A DNA stretch of 25,722 bases from CAZEAN01 sp964510225 (GTDB lineage Bacteria; Planctomycetota; Planctomycetia; Isosphaerales; Isosphaeraceae). Below are positions 17,024 through 24,938 of the stretch, one piece after another. Location: NCBI GenBank assembly GCA_964510225.1, contig CAZEAN010000079.1:1-25722 (forward strand), given 5' to 3'. The notes under the pieces are model-generated. The model saw only the letters and a list, made by a program, of their open reading frames with translations, had not been told where the DNA came from and ran no database searches. The position numbers and the translations under genes are program-made. Position 1 is the stretch's first letter, and each line of letters opens with the position of its first letter.

Positions 17024-17737
17024 ATGAGCCAACCGATTCTCTCAAACGAGGCAATCGATCGCCTCAAAGCGTTCAACTCTCCTACGATTTCCAACGCGAT
17101 TGAGCTTTTTGACGTCCGGCCGCGACATCTTGGCTTCTTGCCACACCAGATTCGGTCGTTGACTCCGAGTCTTGGAGTCATGGTCGGCTATGCGGTGACC
17201 TCAGTGACAATGGCCGGACCGCCCTCGGGATCATCAGAAGGGCAGGCCGATTTAAATGCTGACTATCTTCGCTATGTGGCAAGCGTACCCGGGCCGAAGG
17301 TCGCCATTGCGCATGATCAAGATCCAACACCGGGGCTAGGTGCTCAATTCGGTGAGGTGAATGCGACGATCCACCAAAAGCTCGGATGCGTTGGCCACAT
17401 CACGGACGGTTGCCCTCGAGATCTCGACGAGGTTCAGGCACTCGGTTTCCAGCTTTACGGCCTCAATCCTTGCGTCAGCCATGCCTACATCCGGCTTGTC
17501 GAATTCGGGAAGCCGATCACGGTGGCAGGGCAGTCAGTGAGACCAGGCGACCTTATCCATGCAGACCGTCACGGCGTCTGTCTGATTCCTCTGGAGATTG
17601 CCGACAAGGTTGCCGACGCCTGCGCTCGAGTCGAGGAGTTGGAGAAGCCCGTCCTTGAAATCTGCCGAAGCACGGATTTCGACCTCGAGCGCTACATCCA
17701 GCTCCGAGCTGAGATGAAAGCGAAAATCCGTGAGTGA
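17024..17737 (+). CDS. RraA/HMG-aldolase-like family protein
   Basis: The 237-residue protein belongs to the RraA-like superfamily, which includes 4-hydroxy-4-methyl-2-oxoglutarate (HMG/CHA) aldolases, other oxaloacetate decarboxylase-type enzymes and the RNase E regulator RraA. The aldolase-type metal/substrate signature is visible: GAQFGE (106-111), then TDGCPRDLDE (127-136) with Asp128, Arg132 and Asp133. The C-terminal half keeps RPGDLIHADRHGVCLIP (173-189). The spacing of GxxFGE to DGxxRD suggests lyase activity on pyruvate-derived acids rather than RNase regulation. The true substrate is unknown; no aromatic-degradation genes are nearby. ATG 17024 has only a weak upstream Shine-Dalgarno. 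The gene converges with a small minus-strand gene 23 bases downstream. Confidence 0.85.
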   Translation: MSQPILSNEAIDRLKAFNSPTISNAIELFDVRPRHLGFLPHQIRSLTPSLGVMVGYAVTSVTMAGPPSGSSEGQADLNADYLRYVASVPGPKVAIAHDQDPTPGLGAQFGEVNATIHQKLGCVGHITDGCPRDLDEVQALGFQLYGLNPCVSHAYIRLVEFGKPITVAGQSVRPGDLIHADRHGVCLIPLEIADKVADACARVEELEKPVLEICRSTDFDLERYIQLRAEMKAKIRE

Positions 17738-17760
17738 TTAAATCGGAGACCGTCCTAAAA

Positions 17761-18249
17761 TCAGAACGATGTTGTTTCGCCCGAATCCAGCCCCCGTGAT
17801 CGATGGTGCTGGATCACCGGTTCGAGTCGGCGATTGAGGGCGATTGCCTCCTCCGGAGGCATGGCATCAAGCCAGTTGCCCTCTGTTTCCCAAATGCTCC
17901 CCTGAAATTCGAAGAGAGCTGTCGCGATCTGGTTTGGTTCATCCGAAAACGGGTGTTCGGGGAACCTGACCGCAACGAGTGCCGTCAACCGACGCGTCCG
18001 ACGATCACGGGCCCAGACGACTTCATTCTCCCAGTGAGCATCTTCCCAACGCGCTCTTTCGTCGGGGTCGCGCGTCCCAAGGATCGTGATGAATCGAGCC
18101 TCGAGCCGTTCCCGATATTGTCGAAAACTCTTTCGTGCCTTTTCGAAACTAACCTCTTCGAGTATCTCTCTAATCGGTCGTCGGAGGATGATGAAACCGA
18201 CACCGACTGAAAGACTCAGCAGGCTCCCCGCGATGATGAACCTGGTCAT
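17761..18249 (-). CDS. Small membrane-anchored protein of unknown function
   Basis: I do not recognise this 162-residue protein. It begins with a hydrophobic segment (about residues 3-22, FIIAGSLLSLSVGVGFIIL) followed by RRPIREILEE, suggesting an N-in anchor or uncleaved signal. The rest is soluble, charged and mixed alpha/beta: RQYRERLEARFITILGT, WENEVVWARDRRTRRLTALV and a C-terminal GNWLDAMPPEEAIALNRRL. Trp-rich strands (WEDAHWENEVVW) may form a beta sheet, but no catalytic motif is apparent. The ATG at 18249 gives the full hydrophobic segment. The gene is divergent from nfo, with 130 bases between them, and convergent with the RraA-like gene. The coherent coding frame and absence of a better frame on either strand argue that it is real. 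Confidence 0.65.
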   Translation of the reverse strand: MTRFIIAGSLLSLSVGVGFIILRRPIREILEEVSFEKARKSFRQYRERLEARFITILGTRDPDERARWEDAHWENEVVWARDRRTRRLTALVAVRFPEHPFSDEPNQIATALFEFQGSIWETEGNWLDAMPPEEAIALNRRLEPVIQHHRSRGLDSGETTSF

Positions 18250-18345
18250 GATCGATCCCTTATGAGGGCCCTGAGCGGGAGTGAGTCTTCGTATTCTAAA
18301 AACACCAGCAAGTGATCGGCAAGAGAACGGATTGTGAAGGGCATC

Positions 18346-18360
18346 TGAATTCGAAATTCA
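18346..18360. promoter_or_regulatory. Inverted repeat TGAATT-N3-AATTCA upstream of nfo
   Basis: A perfect 6-base dyad with a CGA centre lies 19 bases before the nfo start and within the divergent promoter region. The position suits an operator, but no regulator is known and such short AT-rich palindromes occur by chance. Confidence 0.2.
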
Positions 18361-18379
18361 ATCTCGGAGTTGGGGTCGG

Positions 18380-19315
18380 ATGACCGAGCAATCAAGGCGG
18401 AAGATCTTATCAAAGCGAACCATGAACGAATCAACAACGCATCAGCTCGGTGCGCATCTCTCCATCGCCGGTGGTCCCGTGAATGCGACCAAGGCGGCGA
18501 TCGAATTAGGATGTACCGCGCTCCAGATTTTCACGAAGAGCAATGCGCGATGGGACGCCCGACCGCTCCGAGACGCTGAAGTCGAGGCCTTCCGAGGGGG
18601 CCTTGTCGAAGCTGGAATTGATCGGCCAGTAGCTCATGCGTCGTATCTGATCAATCTCGGATCAGCCGACGATGCGCTCTGGAATAAATCGATTGATGCC
18701 CTAACACTAGAACTCGGGCGTGCCGAAGCCTTGGGGATCACCAGCCTGGTGGTCCATCCTGGAACTCATGGGGGGAGTGGTGTCGAGCCAGGATTGGCAC
18801 GGGTCGCGGCAGGTATTGATCAGGTCCATCAGCGAACCGAAGGATTCAAGGTCCGGTTAACGATCGAGAACACCGCCGGTCAAGGTACGTCACTCGGCGA
18901 TTCACTCGACCAGTTGGGTACGATCATCAACGCGGTTCAATCGCCTGATCGCCTGATGTGTTGTCTGGACACGTGTCACCTCTTCGCTGCTGGTTATCCC
19001 ATCCAGAACGTCCCAGGAATCGAGAAGGCGATCGCTCTTTTCGATGAAGTGGTGGGATTGGATCGTCTCGCTGTCTGGCATCTGAATGACAGTCTCAAGC
19101 CATTCGGGAGCCGGGTTGACCGTCATGCCGGTCTCGGTCGGGGCGAGATCGGACTCGATCCGTTTCGATGGATCGTCTCGGATCCTCGATTTCTCCAGGT
19201 CCCGATGATCCTGGAGACCCCGAAAGGAGAGGAGAACGGTCAAGATCTGGATGCGATTAATCTTCAGATCCTTCGGAGCATGGCGTCGGAGAGTTCTCTT
19301 ACTGGTACTTCGTGA
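18380..19315 (+). CDS. nfo: Endonuclease IV (AP endonuclease)
   Basis: Endonuclease IV cleaves the DNA backbone 5' to abasic sites in base-excision repair, using a three-zinc centre in a TIM barrel. The metal-ligand motifs of the family are all visible: GAHLSIAGG, VVHPGTHGG, LTIENTAGQG, CLDTCHLFAAGY, VWHLNDS, DRHAGLGRGEIG and LETPKG. From ATG 18380 the protein is 311 residues, somewhat longer than the usual 280-285. The alternative ATG at 18422 would give 297 and starts closer to GAHLSIAGG; I kept 18380 because GGAG lies at 18366-18369, and residues 1-14 are uncertain. The gene is followed 18 bases later by ppk1 on the same strand, so the two are probably co-transcribed. Confidence 0.95.
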   Translation: MTEQSRRKILSKRTMNESTTHQLGAHLSIAGGPVNATKAAIELGCTALQIFTKSNARWDARPLRDAEVEAFRGGLVEAGIDRPVAHASYLINLGSADDALWNKSIDALTLELGRAEALGITSLVVHPGTHGGSGVEPGLARVAAGIDQVHQRTEGFKVRLTIENTAGQGTSLGDSLDQLGTIINAVQSPDRLMCCLDTCHLFAAGYPIQNVPGIEKAIALFDEVVGLDRLAVWHLNDSLKPFGSRVDRHAGLGRGEIGLDPFRWIVSDPRFLQVPMILETPKGEENGQDLDAINLQILRSMASESSLTGTS

Positions 19316-19333
19316 TTGCGATCTGAGTGACCG

Positions 19334-21586
19334 ATGGTTGATTCTGTTCAAGACAAAATGATTCCGATTCCGTATGCGCCCCCTCGCTTGAAATCCGAGA
19401 CAACCGATCCGCGCTTGTTCATCAACCGTGAATTGAGTTGGCTTGAATTCAACCAACGGGTCCTCGACGAGGCCAACGACCCGACGGTCCCTCTTCTCGA
19501 GCGACTCCGCTTTCTCGCGATTACGGCATCAAACCTAGATGAGTTCTTCGAAGTCCGGGTTGCGGGACTCCGCGCCCAGACTGATGAAGGCCTTGATCCC
19601 CAAGATCCTCCACCTGACGGGATGACCGCGCTGACGCAGTTGATCGAGATTGCCAATCGGGTCGACCAATTGGTCGAGAATCAGTACCAGACCTGGTTTG
19701 AAGATCTCGCCCCAAGCCTCTCCAGCGCTGGGATCGTGGTTGTCAGTCCTGGGGAACTCACGGCCGGAGATCGTCAGTTTGTCACCGAGTTCTATGAGTC
19801 GGAGGTCTATCCGGTCCTCACTCCGTTAGCGATCGACCCCTCACATCCGTTCCCGCACATCCACAACAAGAGCCTCAACCTGATCTTGAGACTGGAGCGC
19901 GATCGTCGGAATGGGATGCGCGACGACTCGCCTCGGCAACTCTTTGCAGTCTTACAGGTGCCATCAGTCTTGAACCGACTGGTTGCACTTCCAGAAGTAG
20001 AAGACACCAGACACCGGTTCGTGTTGCTCGAAGATGTAATCGGGCTCCATCTCGACGGTCTCTTCGGTGGATTCCAGGTGAGGGCGCAAGCACCGTTTCG
20101 GGTCACCCGAAATTGGGACATCAGCGCGCCCGGCGAAGAGGCAGGCTCAAGTTGGCCTACGGTAATCCGGGAAAAGCTCCGAGAACGGATGCGTGGGACT
20201 CCGGTCCGTCTCGAAATCTCGGATCGGGCTGAGGATTCCTTAGTGACACTCCTCAAGAATCCGTCGGTACTCAATCTCGATGACCGCGATGTCTACCGAG
20301 TCAGTGGTCCAGTTTCGCTTGCCTCGCTCGCTGGTCTCTGCAAGATCGACGGCTTCCGCGAACTGAAAGAGCCTGCGTGGAAGCCTCGTTATCCGGCATT
20401 CGTCGCCGAGCACTCGACCATCTTCGATGCCATCCGAGCCCGTGACCTCTTGGTCCACCATCCCTTCGACTCCTTCGAAGTGGTCACCCAGTTTCTAACA
20501 CAGGCCGCCGAAGACCCGAACGTGATGGCGATTAAGCAGACGCTTTACCGGATCTCCGACGACAACCCGATGATCGATGCGCTCGCGACCGCTGCAGGGA
20601 ATGGCAAGAACGTCACCGCTGTCGTCGAGTTGACGGCCCGGCTCGAAGAGAAGAACAACCTGATGAAAGGAGAGATGCTCCGAGAAGCCGGGGTTCATGT
20701 CGTCTACGGCCTCTTCGGGATGGTTGAGTTCAAAACTCACTGCAAGACGGCGCTGGTCGTCCGTCGGGATCCGGACCGAATTCGGAATTACCTCCATCTT
20801 GGAACTGGAAACTACAACCCGATTACGGCGAAGCTTTATACCGATCTTGGCCTCTTTACATGCCGACCAGACTACGGTGAAGATGCCTTGGCGTTGTTCA
20901 ATCTCCTAACTGTTTACTCGACGGGACACCTCTGGAACAAGCTCTTGCTCGCACCGGACCATATGGTGAATCGGGTCCTTGAGATGATCGATCGCGAGCG
21001 CCTCCATGCTGAAGAGGGACGACCCGCACGGATCGTCGCCAAGATGAACTCGCTTGTCGACCCTCGGGCAATCCAAGCGCTCTACGGAGCCTCTGAGGCA
21101 GGAGTCCAGATCGACCTCATTGTCCGAGGGATCTGCTGCCTGAAACCGGGCTTGGACGGTGTCTCCAAGAACATCCGTGTCATCAGTGTGATCGATAAGT
21201 TTCTAGAGCACTCGAGGATCACGGCATTTGCCAACGGGGGACATCCTGAAATCTATCTTTCGTCGGCTGACTGGATGCCACGAAACTTTAATCGACGGGT
21301 CGAATTGATGTTTCCGATCGAGGATCCTAAACTCCATAATCGGATTGTCTTCGAGATCCTCGCCGCATACTTATCGGATAACTGTAAGTCGCGCAGAATG
21401 AGACCGAACGGTGATTACGAACGTCTGACTCCCGGACCTGGTGAACCGTCTTACCGTTCTCAATTACTGCTCCAAGAGGATTATCTTGACTTCGAGTTTC
21501 CGTCCCACACTCGCGAAATTGTTGACGATCTGGCGTGGCCAGCGGAGTCCTCATCTGCCCAAGTTCGCTCGCTGAAGGAACGATGA
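19334..21586 (+). CDS. ppk1: Polyphosphate kinase 1
   Basis: PPK1 polymerises ATP gamma-phosphate into inorganic polyphosphate through a phosphohistidine intermediate. The 750 residues show the N-terminal domain (FINRELSWLEFNQRVL, TASNLDEFFEVRVAGL), the head domain, and two phospholipase D-like catalytic domains. Key blocks include HHPFDSFEVVTQFL, VVELTARLEEKNNL, FKTHCKTALVV, HLGTGNYNP and YLSSADWMPRN. His469 in FKTHCK is the likely phosphorylated residue, equivalent to His435 of E. coli. The length is slightly above the usual 690-720 but normal for this lineage. The start ATG 19334 has only a weak Shine-Dalgarno, and the gene closely follows nfo, consistent with one transcript. It converges on sixA with 17 bases between stops. 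Confidence 0.97.
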   Translation: MVDSVQDKMIPIPYAPPRLKSETTDPRLFINRELSWLEFNQRVLDEANDPTVPLLERLRFLAITASNLDEFFEVRVAGLRAQTDEGLDPQDPPPDGMTALTQLIEIANRVDQLVENQYQTWFEDLAPSLSSAGIVVVSPGELTAGDRQFVTEFYESEVYPVLTPLAIDPSHPFPHIHNKSLNLILRLERDRRNGMRDDSPRQLFAVLQVPSVLNRLVALPEVEDTRHRFVLLEDVIGLHLDGLFGGFQVRAQAPFRVTRNWDISAPGEEAGSSWPTVIREKLRERMRGTPVRLEISDRAEDSLVTLLKNPSVLNLDDRDVYRVSGPVSLASLAGLCKIDGFRELKEPAWKPRYPAFVAEHSTIFDAIRARDLLVHHPFDSFEVVTQFLTQAAEDPNVMAIKQTLYRISDDNPMIDALATAAGNGKNVTAVVELTARLEEKNNLMKGEMLREAGVHVVYGLFGMVEFKTHCKTALVVRRDPDRIRNYLHLGTGNYNPITAKLYTDLGLFTCRPDYGEDALALFNLLTVYSTGHLWNKLLLAPDHMVNRVLEMIDRERLHAEEGRPARIVAKMNSLVDPRAIQALYGASEAGVQIDLIVRGICCLKPGLDGVSKNIRVISVIDKFLEHSRITAFANGGHPEIYLSSADWMPRNFNRRVELMFPIEDPKLHNRIVFEILAAYLSDNCKSRRMRPNGDYERLTPGPGEPSYRSQLLLQEDYLDFEFPSHTREIVDDLAWPAESSSAQVRSLKER

Positions 21587-21603
21587 CGGTGCTCTCAGAT
21601 CCT

Positions 21604-22128
21604 TCAGTGGTCGAGATCGAGATTCCGTTGCGAATCAGCGCCGAGCCGTCGGGTGATCCGACCGGGGGCAAACCAATCGAGGATGAACGGGCTCCGACGC
21701 GACTCGGCTACAAAGGCGGCAATTGCCCCCTTCTTCAGTTCAATAGCGGGGTTGTAGGAGACTGACCCACTGAGCAAGTGGGCAACGAAATCGGAGAAGA
21801 GGGGGTTGTGTCCCACGAGGAAAATGGAGTCGGCCTCCTGCTCGCGGACCCAGCGTTCAAGCTCAAGAACCGGCTGATCTGGCTTAAGCATCGGATCAAA
21901 TACCAACTGAAGCTCTGGAGCGATCACCTGCAAGACGATCTCCGCAGTCTGCCGCGCTCGGAGAAGCGGGCTCGAAACGACTAGGTCGGGTTGGACCTTA
22001 AGCGTCTTCAGGCCGTTGGCAATCTTGAGGACCCGATTCGACCCCTCTGGGGTCAATGGTCGACCTTCATCGCCAGTGGGAGACCAGTCGGCCGCTTGAC
22101 CGTGACGCATGAGAATCAGCTCGTGCAC
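21604..22128 (-). CDS. sixA: Phosphohistidine phosphatase SixA-like
   Basis: SixA is a small histidine-phosphatase-superfamily enzyme that removes phosphate from phosphohistidine proteins. The 174 residues carry the superfamily RHG motif at positions 8-10 (LILMRHGQAADW) with catalytic His9, SSPLLRARQTAEI in the middle, and the second histidine, His107, in IFLVGHNP. Length and motif spacing match SixA rather than phosphoglycerate mutases. Translation starts at GTG 22128 behind a strong GGGAGGA. It converges with ppk1 and lies 65 bases after the arginine dihydrolase-like gene on the same strand. SixA and polyphosphate genes are neighbours in many genomes, so a role linked to phosphohistidine in PPK1 or a partner protein is plausible but inferred. 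Confidence 0.9.
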   Translation of the reverse strand: MHELILMRHGQAADWSPTGDEGRPLTPEGSNRVLKIANGLKTLKVQPDLVVSSPLLRARQTAEIVLQVIAPELQLVFDPMLKPDQPVLELERWVREQEADSIFLVGHNPLFSDFVAHLLSGSVSYNPAIELKKGAIAAFVAESRRSPFILDWFAPGRITRRLGADSQRNLDLDH

Positions 22129-22193
22129 CCATTCCTCCCGACTCGCTGGCTTGGCTCGATTTCGGATCGGCTAGAACGAACTCAGTGATTCGA

Positions 22194-23033
22194 CTAATTC
22201 GTCATAGTGGCACGCCAGGCGGCCGCATCTTCGCCGTCGAGCCGGAGGGTCAAGCATTTGGCGGACCCTCCTGCTTTAATGAATTCTGTAAGCTCGACGG
22301 GTACGGGGTTGAAGCCATGCGTCCGGAGATCTTGAGCGAGTTTCGGAGCGCCCACATTGAGTACGACCGTCCGACCAACGACGGCAGCATTGCAACTGAA
22401 CGAGACCGCTTCCTCCGCCGTGACTTCGATCAAGTGCGGGATTTCTGCATTTAAGACCGATCGGCCATATTCATCGAACGCACCAGGAAAATAAATCGCA
22501 GTATCAGCGGCGATTGGGCAAAAACAGGTGTCGAGATGATAGTATCTTGGGTCGACAAGTTCCATCGGGAGAACCTGAACCCCAATCCGCTCGGCGATCC
22601 ACTGCATGCAGCGCGCATCGCTCCGGAAGCGATAACCTGAGAACAGGGTCTCGCCACAGAAGAGTGCGTCACCGGCTCCTTCGAAATAGAACTCTTCGGG
22701 CGGATGTTCGATCTCGAAGCCGTTCGCTGTAAACCAACGGTCGAAAACTGGCGTCTCGCCTTGCCGCTCACCGTATCGGAATCGTGAGCTGACAATGAGA
22801 TTACCGAAAACCAAACCCGCATTTGCGGTGAAGACAAGGTCAGGAAGGCCGGGTTCTGGCCTGAGCAACTCGATCACCGCGCCAGCGTCAGCAAGCGCGT
22901 TCCGGAGTGTCGACCACTGTCGGTTTGCGATTTCCGCATGGCTTTTGACGAGGCGGTTCATCCAAGGGTTGATCTCATACTCGATTCCGAAGTGCTCAGG
23001 CGGGCACATCAGGATCCTCGGATTCGAGCTCAT
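22194..23033 (-). CDS. Arginine dihydrolase-like guanidino-group-modifying hydrolase
   Basis: The 279-residue protein belongs to the amidinotransferase/DDAH fold and is closest, by motif, to the N-terminal domain of cyanobacterial AgrE/ArgZ, which hydrolyses arginine to ornithine, two ammonia and CO2. Residues expected for catalysis are visible: Asn71 in PDLVFTANAGLVFG, Glu118 in YFEGAGDALF, His166 in YYHLDTCF and nucleophile Cys260 in GGSAKCLTLR. As I recall the ArgZ literature, an Asn at this position distinguishes the dihydrolase from arginine deiminase. ATG 23033 follows AAGGAAG. The TIGR00300 gene lies 94 bases upstream on the same strand and corresponds to the other half of AgrE/ArgZ. 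Dimethylarginine dimethylaminohydrolase is the main alternative annotation, and citrulline production has not been excluded. Confidence 0.85.
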   Translation of the reverse strand: MSSNPRILMCPPEHFGIEYEINPWMNRLVKSHAEIANRQWSTLRNALADAGAVIELLRPEPGLPDLVFTANAGLVFGNLIVSSRFRYGERQGETPVFDRWFTANGFEIEHPPEEFYFEGAGDALFCGETLFSGYRFRSDARCMQWIAERIGVQVLPMELVDPRYYHLDTCFCPIAADTAIYFPGAFDEYGRSVLNAEIPHLIEVTAEEAVSFSCNAAVVGRTVVLNVGAPKLAQDLRTHGFNPVPVELTEFIKAGGSAKCLTLRLDGEDAAAWRATMTN

Positions 23034-23127
23034 TGATCATCTTCCTTCGGAGAGTAGCTTGATCAATCGGACTTGGTCGCGATCGGTTCCAATCAAACAA
23101 AACGCGCTGGATTCACCTAGGGTCGGA

Positions 23128-24390
23128 CTAACTCCCCGTGAGTTCAAGGAGGAGGTGCCTAAGAAAGGGCTCAACATCGGTGACCATCCCGACGGTCTGG
23201 AATGTCCCTCGGTCGCTGAGCTTGGTGACCGTCGCGGGGTTGATATCGACACAAACGACTTTCACTTCCGCCGGGAGAAGATTGCCTGTTGCAATACCGT
23301 GGAGCGCAGTCGCGATAAAGAGTCCAAACCCGACCCCTCGGCAGGCAGCACGCATCCGATGTTGAGCTTCAATGGTATCAGTAATCACGTCTGGAAGTGG
23401 ACCATCATCTCGGATCGAGCCTGCCAATACGACCTCAATCCCTGATCGAATTGCTTGGTACATGATCCCGGATTCGAGAATCCCTTGATCAACGGCATTC
23501 CTGATACCGCCGACCCTTCGGATCCGATTGATTGCGCGGAGGTGATGCTCGTGACCGTGCTCGATTGCCTTTCCTTCCTTCAGCGAAACTCCCAGACTTG
23601 TCTGGAAAAACGATTGTTCAATATCGTGGGCGGCGAGCGCATTACCTCCGAAAAGGACATCGATCCAACCGAGCCGGATCAGTTCCGCGACGTGGTCCCG
23701 CGATCCAGTGTGAACGATCGCCGGCCCACCAACTAACAGAACTTTCTTGCCCGCGGCTTTGGTTGCTCGGATCGACGCGGCGACGGCACTTAAGCTCGCG
23801 GCTTTCGGTTTCTCCGAGGAAACGGAAGAGCCCATGAACCCAAAGAAGGATTCAGTGGTTTCGCGTCCGGTCGGAAGGACCCGGACTCCATCGTGGCCCA
23901 CCACGATCGGGATACCGAGCGGAACATCGGCCATTGGAATGCAGGAAGGGAGACCGCTTTCGGGATCGATCGTGATACCGCAGTCCATCTCCTGGTTCGC
24001 AACGTCAATCCAACGACCTTGAATCCGGACCTGCGTCGGTTGATTAGTTGTGCTGTAGAACTCTTCCGGAAAGGCACCGGCGACATCGGCCTTGACGGTC
24101 GAAGCGTCCACGGAGTGAATCGGCCAGGCTCCGTGCTCGATGAGGTCGCCGACGATCGCATCGAGGTCTTTGTGCGTCTTGGCTCGGACGGCGATCAAGG
24201 CCCGACTCGGATCGACCCGGCGGGCACCGATTGTGCACTCTAGGATCTCAAAGGTTCCACCCATCTGCAGGATCCGGTCGAGGATTTTCGGGAGCAAGAG
24301 CGAGTCCACGATGTGTCCCCGGACCTCAATCTCCTCAATCACCTCGTGACGCGTTGGACGATCCTCCACGGTCGATTCGTTCTGGTCCAT
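23128..24390 (-). CDS. TIGR00300 (LOR/SDH domain) ornithine cyclodeaminase-type protein
   Basis: This 420-residue protein matches the LOR/SDH conserved-domain family TIGR00300, found as stand-alone proteins in archaea and as the C-terminal half of cyanobacterial AgrE/ArgZ. The N-terminal part (VIEEIEVRGHIVDSLLLPKI, GGTFEILECTIG) has the family start. The middle carries metal or substrate residues in NQEMDCGITIDP. The C-terminal Rossmann part has VLLVGGPAIVHTG, DVLFGGNALAAHDIE, GHEHHLRAINRI and VVCVDINPATVTKLSDRG. Members convert ornithine to proline with NAD, so this enzyme probably takes up ornithine made by the hydrolase gene 94 bases downstream. ATG 24390 is preceded by GAGAGGAG. It is the first gene of the minus-strand unit; its promoter should lie in 24391-24619, which otherwise shows no feature. 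Confidence 0.88.
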   Translation of the reverse strand: MDQNESTVEDRPTRHEVIEEIEVRGHIVDSLLLPKILDRILQMGGTFEILECTIGARRVDPSRALIAVRAKTHKDLDAIVGDLIEHGAWPIHSVDASTVKADVAGAFPEEFYSTTNQPTQVRIQGRWIDVANQEMDCGITIDPESGLPSCIPMADVPLGIPIVVGHDGVRVLPTGRETTESFFGFMGSSVSSEKPKAASLSAVAASIRATKAAGKKVLLVGGPAIVHTGSRDHVAELIRLGWIDVLFGGNALAAHDIEQSFFQTSLGVSLKEGKAIEHGHEHHLRAINRIRRVGGIRNAVDQGILESGIMYQAIRSGIEVVLAGSIRDDGPLPDVITDTIEAQHRMRAACRGVGFGLFIATALHGIATGNLLPAEVKVVCVDINPATVTKLSDRGTFQTVGMVTDVEPFLRHLLLELTGS

Positions 24391-24619
24391 CAGACCGCTC
24401 CTCTCCGATGATTCGATCGATCAACTGCGATCACTGTCATGATCCTGCAATTCAATTCTATCGATCAGACTTCCAGAACCCCCAACATTCTAGGAAACGC
24501 CAAGGAAGATCACCGAAGAAAACTCGGCAAGTGCAATGAGAGGGTCGATCATAATCCTGCTGTCAATACCAATTCTCCAGATCAGTTGTTATCCGACATG
24601 AGTCAAGGAGCGATTCGTC

Positions 24620-24808
24620 GTGAAACTGACCGAACTCTATCAAGACGTCTCACGGAAGGCTGACACCGAGAAAGTGCAGATCAACGCGGCTGATGTCAGT
24701 CGTGTCCTCGCTGTCTTATTCGACACCCTGATTGAACTCGACCCTGCGGAATGCCTAGACGTTGTCGCCAAAGGTCTTGCTTCGGCGAAAAAGCGTCTGA
24801 GCAAGTGA
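24620..24808 (+). CDS. Small protein of unknown function (62 aa)
   Basis: I do not recognise the family. The GTG at 24620 follows AAGGAG at 24605-24610 with good spacing, and codon use resembles the neighbours, so it is probably translated. The peptide is predicted helical and amphipathic: KLTELYQDVSRKADTEKV, then a hydrophobic helix SRVLAVLFDTLIEL, then LDVVAKGLASAKKRL. No cysteines or histidines form a metal site, and there is no signal peptide; it may dimerise. It is divergent from the TIGR00300 gene and convergent with nadA. Confidence 0.6.
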   Translation: MKLTELYQDVSRKADTEKVQINAADVSRVLAVLFDTLIELDPAECLDVVAKGLASAKKRLSK

Positions 24809-24864
24809 TCGTGCCTCTTGCGGCAGAGCGGGTCGGTTTCGGTGGATCTCAGTGAATCAACAAG

Positions 24865-24886
24865 ACGCCGGAATGAATCCCGGCGT
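24865..24886. terminator. Possible hairpin between the small ORF and nadA
   Basis: ACGCCGG and CCGGCGT form a 7-bp GC-rich stem with an 8-base loop in the 130-base convergent gap. No T-tract follows on the plus strand; on the minus strand CTTGTTGATT follows, only weakly T-rich. It could terminate nadA, but the call is tentative. Confidence 0.3.
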
Positions 24887-24938
24887 GTACGCGCTGAAAC
24901 CGACCCTCATGATCATGACGATCTACTTTGTAACGGTC

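Noticed and set aside
16788..17027. 79-residue plus-strand frame before the RraA-like gene
   Set aside because: Overlaps the next start, has no convincing ribosome binding site and no motif; the region is more likely a divergent promoter.
22795..23445. 216-residue plus-strand frame
   Set aside because: It overlaps the ends of two well-supported minus-strand genes (arginine dihydrolase-like and TIGR00300) and the translation has no recognisable domain.
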